NCBI RefSeq assembly: GCF_001949145.1
Contig: NW_019091510.1
Location: 116,966 to 180,965, forward strand
Length of the DNA stretch: 64,000 bases
From: Acanthaster planci
Lineage: Eukaryota > Echinodermata > Asteroidea > Valvatida > Acanthasteridae
Reading direction: 5' to 3'
Position 1 is the first letter of the stretch; the number at the start of each line of letters is the position of its first letter. Under the pieces are notes generated by a model that did no database searches, was not told the origin of the DNA, and saw only the letters and a program-made list of their open reading frames with translations. This document shows, in pieces, positions 58,164 to 64,000 of this stretch. Made by a program: the position numbers and the translations under genes.

Positions 58164-61100
58164 TCACTTCAAATTCCAGCGTGGCCACTCCTTGTCCAGA
58201 AAGGTGGAAGGGTCCATTATGTCAATAAAGAGCTTGCCTTGGAGGTGGTCTACCTCATGTTGGATGATTCGGGCAGAGTAGCCAGTGGTTGACCAACTAA
58301 CCGGCCGGCCAAGCTCATTCAATCCTGAGCAAAAAACAAATAATCAAAACTGAGACTTTGCACTAGAGAACATCTGAACACGATCTGGTCATTTGTATAC
58401 ACAGGCTCGACTCACAGGTTAAAATGTCAAACACACTTCTGCCCCCTGAAACTAGCCTTTATACACCCCTGTGCCCACTTTCCTTGAGCACACACACCCA
58501 CACAAAGTCTAAGCAGTCAGCAGGCACAAACCAGGAGTTGAAATGGAGCTTGGGCCACTTTCTAGATTGATCACTATAACAAACATTGCAATTTGATTTC
58601 AGAAGAGATGCTGACTGCACTATACACTGCAAGATGCTCAGGACTAACCCTCACGTGAAAAGAGGCATAAACACAGTTCTGAGAACTTGTATTTATGGGG
58701 CCATTCTCTCGGATCACCGACAGCAAATGAGAAGAAATAAAAAGCGCCATAAAGCTCAGAGTCCTCTGCACAACCAAGTAAGCTATAAATACCGAAAACT
58801 TGATATTCATGTTTAAAATGGACAGTACACGTGTTTGCTGGCAACAGACCAACAAAACTAGCATGTTCTCCCCCCCCTACCTCCTCCATCCCCCTGGATA
58901 TTGTTACTACAGTTGAGTGAAAAGGCCCCTACGGTGCAAATTCTGAATGATCATCACCCGTCAGCTCCACGCCATAGTATCGTGGGACGCAGGCATCGTA
59001 GCCAGAGATACTCAAACAGCCTTCCAGTAGGGTCACGACCCTGGGGTCAGTGACCTTCATATGTGGATTGATGAAGACCGTCAGAGGGAAGAGTGCCACT
59101 TCTCTTGCCTTCAGGACCTGTAGTGAGGTGATGAGAAAAGACAGGGTCTGGTTACTGATGAAACCCTTCAGGCAATTAATTAATTGACTCTCCTATGCTT
59201 AAATACCTGTACATGTACACTGCAGACAACACGGTCCTTTCAGTCAAAATTAGTGAAGTGACATATCTATGATGCGCAGAAGGAAGGAGATTTTCATTGT
59301 GACTGTTCAAGCAAGAGGATTAAGAGTGAAAGTTTCTTGAAAAACCTCTTTCCAAATTTGTTTTTCATGAAAGGCAACCTGTGTACAGTTGTCAGTTGCT
59401 GCCCTGGCATCACTGTAATTGCATTCCTCCTCTGCAAGTTCACCATCATCAACATCAATTATCATCATCAGAATCCTTCATGCTTGTCATCAACACTATC
59501 ACCACCACCTCTGCAGTGATGTACATGCACGGTCATCAACCGTCACAGCAGTTAACGCTCTTTGCCATTTTTCAAATGAATCAATAAAGGCCTTAGAGGC
59601 TAATTCAGTGACCAAACTTAGAAGTTATCACTGTGGTGGTATCACTCTTTGCACAGAATGTATACATGCACAAGTTAAAACTGCAGTAATACCACTAAGG
59701 GTAGGAATTTACGTTTTGTTTGAGAAACGTTTACAAAAACTTTCCCATACTTTTTAAACATTGAGCCAACACTTTAAAGAGTTTGCCACTGCCTGCCTTG
59801 GTGTTTTCATATATGCTTGGTTATACCATAGAGCTAGGAACACAGTTTAACAATGCACATGGTCCAACCTATGTAAAAATGTAGATTGATGTTTGGGCAT
59901 TTAAAATAAGCATTCTTTACTGTTTTAGAATCCATTTTTTACTCAAAATGTACATGGTTGCCAAAAGGGGAAAAAAACAGTATGTAACAGGCATCCTTTA
60001 CAATAAAACTGAACGCTGGATTGCATCAATCAAAATGTCAAACCTTTAAAAGGGGCAGTTCCAATTAAAAATTTGGGGAAATATGTGAATGGATTTGGAA
60101 CTTTTCTTGTTTAAATATGTAAACATGTGAATGTCCCACTCTTAACAACCACAACAAATGTGCTAACTAAGATACACAACAATTTGTCATCATTTTACCG
60201 TCCCCATCTCAATTTTCGCTAACCTCAATTTTTTAAAATGGGTCATTCTATCATTTAGGGATCCAATTTTTTTCATGTCCCTGTCACGCCTGACACATGA
60301 CTGTGCAAGTTGAGAACTTCTTCTCTAATTTTGAGAGTGATGACTTAATGCAAAGTACCTGCCAACAAACAGAAAATAGTTTGAAGACAATTTCAGTGAT
60401 ATTTCCATGTCAAATTACCTGGTTATTTAAAGTGTAACAGGGACATAAAAATGTAACGCTTCTGGACCTTGAATTTATAGAATGACCCAAATCCTTTCTT
60501 GAACCAGACCCAAACCTTAAAATCAAATTCTTCCTCTAATAACAATGCTAATAAATGATTTCTACTGAACAATACTCTTGACATTTATAAGTACCATCAT
60601 TACTGTTGAACAGATAGACCCATCTCATTGAAGTAGCTCAAAATGATAAAGACAAAAATGAAGAACAGGCACTAAAATGACTTGAGAAGGAAGTAACTCC
60701 TGATATCAAACCTCAGCGTTATCTCACCTCAGGCTCAAACCTCTCCAGATGCTTTTCAGTCAACTCCATCACGACGATTTGTTTGGCCACGCCCACCTGG
60801 GGGGCTGCACAGCCGACTGCCCCCGCCCTCCGCATTACCTTGGTCATCATCCTGATGACGTTCTGGATTTCGGCCGACTTGATCTGACGGGGATCGACGG
60901 GTGAGCTCTGGCCACGCAGGATGGGGTCCCCGACCTGGCAGACATGGTCGTAGGGGGGCGTTTTCATCTTTGGCTTGGAGAACCGGTGACGAAGCTCGCG
61001 TAGGAGGATCCTGCTCAAGGGCTCCCTGACAATCACTCTGCTTGCATAGTGTCTCGCACCAATGCCCCAACTGCAAGTCTTTGCAGAACAGAGAAAGGTT

Positions 61101-61189
61101 GTATGGTGTCTTTGGTGTACACTCAAGTGGGTTCTCGTGATGATACCCAGTGACGTACAGTTCTTCAAGAAGCATTTACTGGAAGCCAT
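58164..61189 (-). CDS. PDF: Peptide deformylase, mitochondrial type
   Basis: Three minus-strand exons, 61189-60728, 59117-58958 and 58324-58164, give 260 aa (human mitochondrial enzyme 243). The first 70 residues are rich in R, S and H with few acids, as expected for a mitochondrial import signal. All three catalytic motifs are present: AVGCAAPQVGV (motif 1, Gln131), EGCLSI (186-191, metal ligand Cys188) and QHEVDH (229-234, ligands His230 and His234, base Glu231). The enzyme removes formyl groups from the N-terminal methionine of proteins made in mitochondria. The second motif reads EGCLSI, as in bacterial enzymes; the human mitochondrial enzyme has EGCES. The arginine-rich stretch RVIVREPLSRILLRELRHRF separates the presequence from the core. 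Splice sites are clean; no fusion or break is seen. Confidence 0.93.
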
Positions 61190-61990
61190 GGTAGAATAAG
61201 CAGCACCAGTCCTGGAGTCACCAGACTAATTGCTTCAGACTTGTTTCCCGTGAAATTAAAAATGTAATAAATATAAATTTACAATATGCAACATCTTCAA
61301 CAGCAGCACACCACACTAGTATGAACACGAATGGGTTAATGCGCCTCATTTAGCAGATCAGTCCTCAAGGTAGCAAATGTTGTTTACGCATAGACATGTT
61401 TTGGGGTAATTTATAATCGAAAAATCAATTCAAAACTACACTGTACATGTATATCTATTTTCAACCTTTTTCAAACAAAGAACAAAAACACCCCTTGTGG
61501 CCAATTCATATTGCATATTAGAACAGAGAGCATATTTCGTTGTAGTCATACAATTAGTTATCACATGAGCACGAGCAGAACACAAAATAGTGCAGTGCAT
61601 CTGCTTCCCATATACCACTATCCCGAATACGGGGTAGTGGACACACATTATTCTGTAGTCCATAAGCACAAGTGTGGTAACGGATTTTCAAGCCAACTTG
61701 ACACGAACACTGATCTCCATTTCTAACGCATTGTTTGAATTAGAATAGCATATTACATCGAGTTTGATACATGTTACAGTTTGTTTCCGTGGATTGACCA
61801 ATCAGAATCGAGAATTAAAGTTTGCCGGAAGAAACATGATGATATTATAATCTTTCTCAACCTGGTTTTATTTTTGAGGGAAACAGACAGACACACTGCT
61901 GCATTTCTCTAGAACATTTGAGATTTTTCACATACACGTAGGGCCTATACATGACATACCCAATCCAAGCTTGTAAGAAAACTATTTTCA
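61190..61990. other. Region 5' of the peptide deformylase gene
   Basis: Presumed promoter and leader of the minus-strand deformylase gene. No TATA box stands out. No coding exon is supported in this stretch. Confidence 0.4.
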
Positions 61991-61993
61991 TAC

Positions 61994-62218
61994 CTTTGGG
62001 TGCATTTTAAAAGAGTTCATTGTATTGTGAATTACGGCCAAAATAGAATTTCTTTGGATATTTGTACTCCCTGGGTATGTACATAAATTCATTTCCGTAT
62101 GAACAAGAATGTGGACAGCTTGAGGAAATTTCAGTTTTTGTGAAATCTGCGGTAAACGTTGCTCTAGCATGTCCAGCAAGTACTCAAGACGCCAAATATT
62201 TAAGAGTGGCAGGGCCAT
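61994..62218 (-). other. Candidate coding exon, unassigned
   Basis: A 75-codon minus-strand frame begins ATGGCC (MALPLLNIWRLEYLLDMLEQ), continues LKFPQAVHILVHTE and IQRNSILAVIHNTMNSFKMH, and stops at a good donor AAG|GTATGA. The helical, leucine-spaced pattern recalls armadillo/HEAT repeats but no family is certain. An in-frame TAA precedes the ATG. Partner exons are not found; the next gene on this strand is the deformylase. Confidence 0.3.
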
Positions 62219-62529
62219 TTACTTAGTACATCAGCAGCAGCCCAAGTAACTTGGACTCCAGGAATCGCTTTTTTATCAACATGTAGGGCCTACCTGTACT
62301 ATCAACCGACCATAACGTTACTCCAAGCATGGCCCAAGCACTGGGTCTTGACTAGATCATGATGTACATGTAGGCCTAGATCAGCAGTAGGCAGGTAGGC
62401 CTAGCTACGTGCGGTCATGACGGTATGCTTCCTACTCCTAGGCCTAGCACGGTTGCAAACTCAACGCTGTACGTAGCACGGGATAACCTCAGAGGCTTAA
62501 TATTAAGGAGAATCTAGGAAGCCCTTCAC

Positions 62530-62618
62530 TGCGCAGAACGTTGGGAAATATCTTCATACGTATTGACGCATATATGCCTCGCAATATCTTTTATAAGCTG
62601 GGTTGCGGGCGCTGCCAT
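62530..62618 (-). other. Candidate first coding exon, unassigned
   Basis: ATGGCAGCG in the context CAAAATGGC is a strong start context and is typical of housekeeping first exons. The frame reads MAAPATQLIKDIARHICVNT, YEDISQRSA, then a GTGAAG donor candidate. If not spliced it stops after 30 codons. The N-terminal pattern is loosely like MmgE/PrpD-type proteins, but 29 residues are too few to claim it. Confidence 0.35.
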
Positions 62619-64000
62619 TTTGAAAGGTTCGCAGAGTAAATATTGAGGGCGCTGTAAATCCGCCAAAGATCTGCAGAGAAAAAAAGTCTCAATTTTGGCA
62701 AAGTTTGAGGTTCTTCCAATGTGCAAATAAATTTCCGCATAAAGTGACAAAGTACGAAAGATACACTTGGTCAGTGCGTGAATTAATTACCACTGCTCTG
62801 ATCTGTAACGGTATTCTTCGAGGGGAGTGATTCTCTTTTTAATCCCAATGTTTATTATTTTAACTTGGCTCAAACCACTGGGCATTTAACTCTACTCTGC
62901 CGGGGTGACGGTAATCACTGAACACGATCTTTTAGTTAGATGGTAGAAGCTAATGAATCGTGCTTTCACCAATTAGGCATCAAGAGTAGGGCCTACTTGC
63001 CAATTTCATTAAGTGTGACTTCCATTCCAGATCCATTAAAGAGAAGCTCTACTCAAGTTGGCACTCAGTGTAAACCTATACATAGCGAACCGCATATCGT
63101 ATCTCAAGAATCTGCAAAGAGCAACTGTCAGCCTGAGATTTGTTTGTGGAGACTGCTTTAGAAACAGTAGAGTGCTGGCGACTCCAACCTGGGACACCCT
63201 CCACTTGAAACGATTACCACAGATATAGGCATTCACAACTAATATAAGCTGTCATTATACTAGTTACAGCATACAATCCAGCAAGGGATCAAGAAGCAAA
63301 AAAAATTAGATAACATAAATTAAAGAGAACCCATTTTTAATCATCAGCATTTGAAAACTCACTTCATCAAAGAACCATAATGGCATGAAACAATCTTCAT
63401 CAGATCGCCATTGATTCGCCTTTATCAGGAATTGTCCTAAAAAAAACTTCTGCAACAACCCCCCCCCCCACCATTCAGCTCTCCTGAAGGCCTCCTCGCC
63501 CCCGGGCCGGTGGAGGATTTAGGAGGGTACCAAGTACTATCTCGTCGCATTATGGTAAAACACTCTTTAAAATACATCAGAATCACCTGAAATCGATACA
63601 TGAAAATTTACAGAAAACACAAACTGCAAAATAACCCACAGTTACGCATGACCAAGAAATTAATGAAATTAAGTTTCACAGATGGTATGCCATAAAACAA
63701 TAACACGCTGGCGTTTGTTCCACAGACATACTAGTGCTATACTGAAGCACGCCTGGACGGAGAGATCCTGATCATCATCAAAGATTGTATAGCTAGCGCC
63801 GCACAGCGGCGCAAGATTGGGAACTGACCATCCCGCATGTGTTAATTTCATGGAGGTCACGATCCGCCATTTTGGTGTGCAAATTGCGAGCTGTTTGTAC
63901 ACGCCAAATATGGCGGCGGGGGGCTCTATCCACGAAAAAGGGGCATTAAGGTAAATATTTACCCCCCAATTAAGATTTAAACTTATATTTATCATAAATA
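62619..64000. other. Right end of window, nothing assigned
   Basis: Possible promoter of the candidate exon at 62530-62618. A C9-10 tract occurs at 63460-63469. The open frames show no known family and no splice logic. Confidence 0.5.

Overview
The window looks like nuclear DNA from an invertebrate deuterostome, with an echinoderm as my best guess. Genes are split into short exons with GT-AG introns, often about 1 kb long. Intergenic DNA is AT-rich and full of small inverted-repeat elements, and there is a DIRS-type retrotransposon, a tRNA-derived SINE and a stand-alone avidin gene. The species cannot be fixed from this sequence alone. There is one assembly gap of 853 N (411-1263).

Layout. 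(1) 1.5-33.7 kb, + strand: three head-to-tail paralogs of a LAT/y+LAT-type amino-acid transporter light chain (SLC7 family). Copy A lacks its first two coding exons here (off the left edge or in the gap). Copies B (9769-19951) and C (21830-33690) are complete, with ten coding exons and 498 aa each. All exons that can be compared have identical lengths and phases. Their introns carry a DIRS element with inverted termini and an internal complementary region (12.45-15.37 kb), a non-LTR retrotransposon tail, hAT-like elements with 8-bp target duplications, CGTC-rich fold-back elements and degenerate minisatellites. (2) 37.9-41.3 kb, +: a five-exon secreted avidin (220 aa) with a possible furin-cleaved propeptide and one extra cysteine pair. 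(3) 43.4-46.2 kb, -: a single-pass membrane protein with signal peptide, CUB, LDLa, transmembrane segment and a PPxY-containing tail (383 aa). (4) 49.9-54.6 kb, -: coactosin-like protein (146 aa, four exons). (5) 58.2-61.2 kb, -: mitochondrial-type peptide deformylase (260 aa, three exons). (6) 62-62.6 kb, -: two unassigned candidate exons.

The genes do not form a pathway. The main biological interest is the expanded SLC7 array, which shows mosaic divergence and a variable residue at the substrate gate, and the avidin gene, which keeps nearly the whole biotin pocket. The other notable content is mobile-element structure: repeat families recur at two to five sites in the window and several still show target-site duplications. 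All gene models come from reading exons, splice sites and protein similarity by eye; no search was run.
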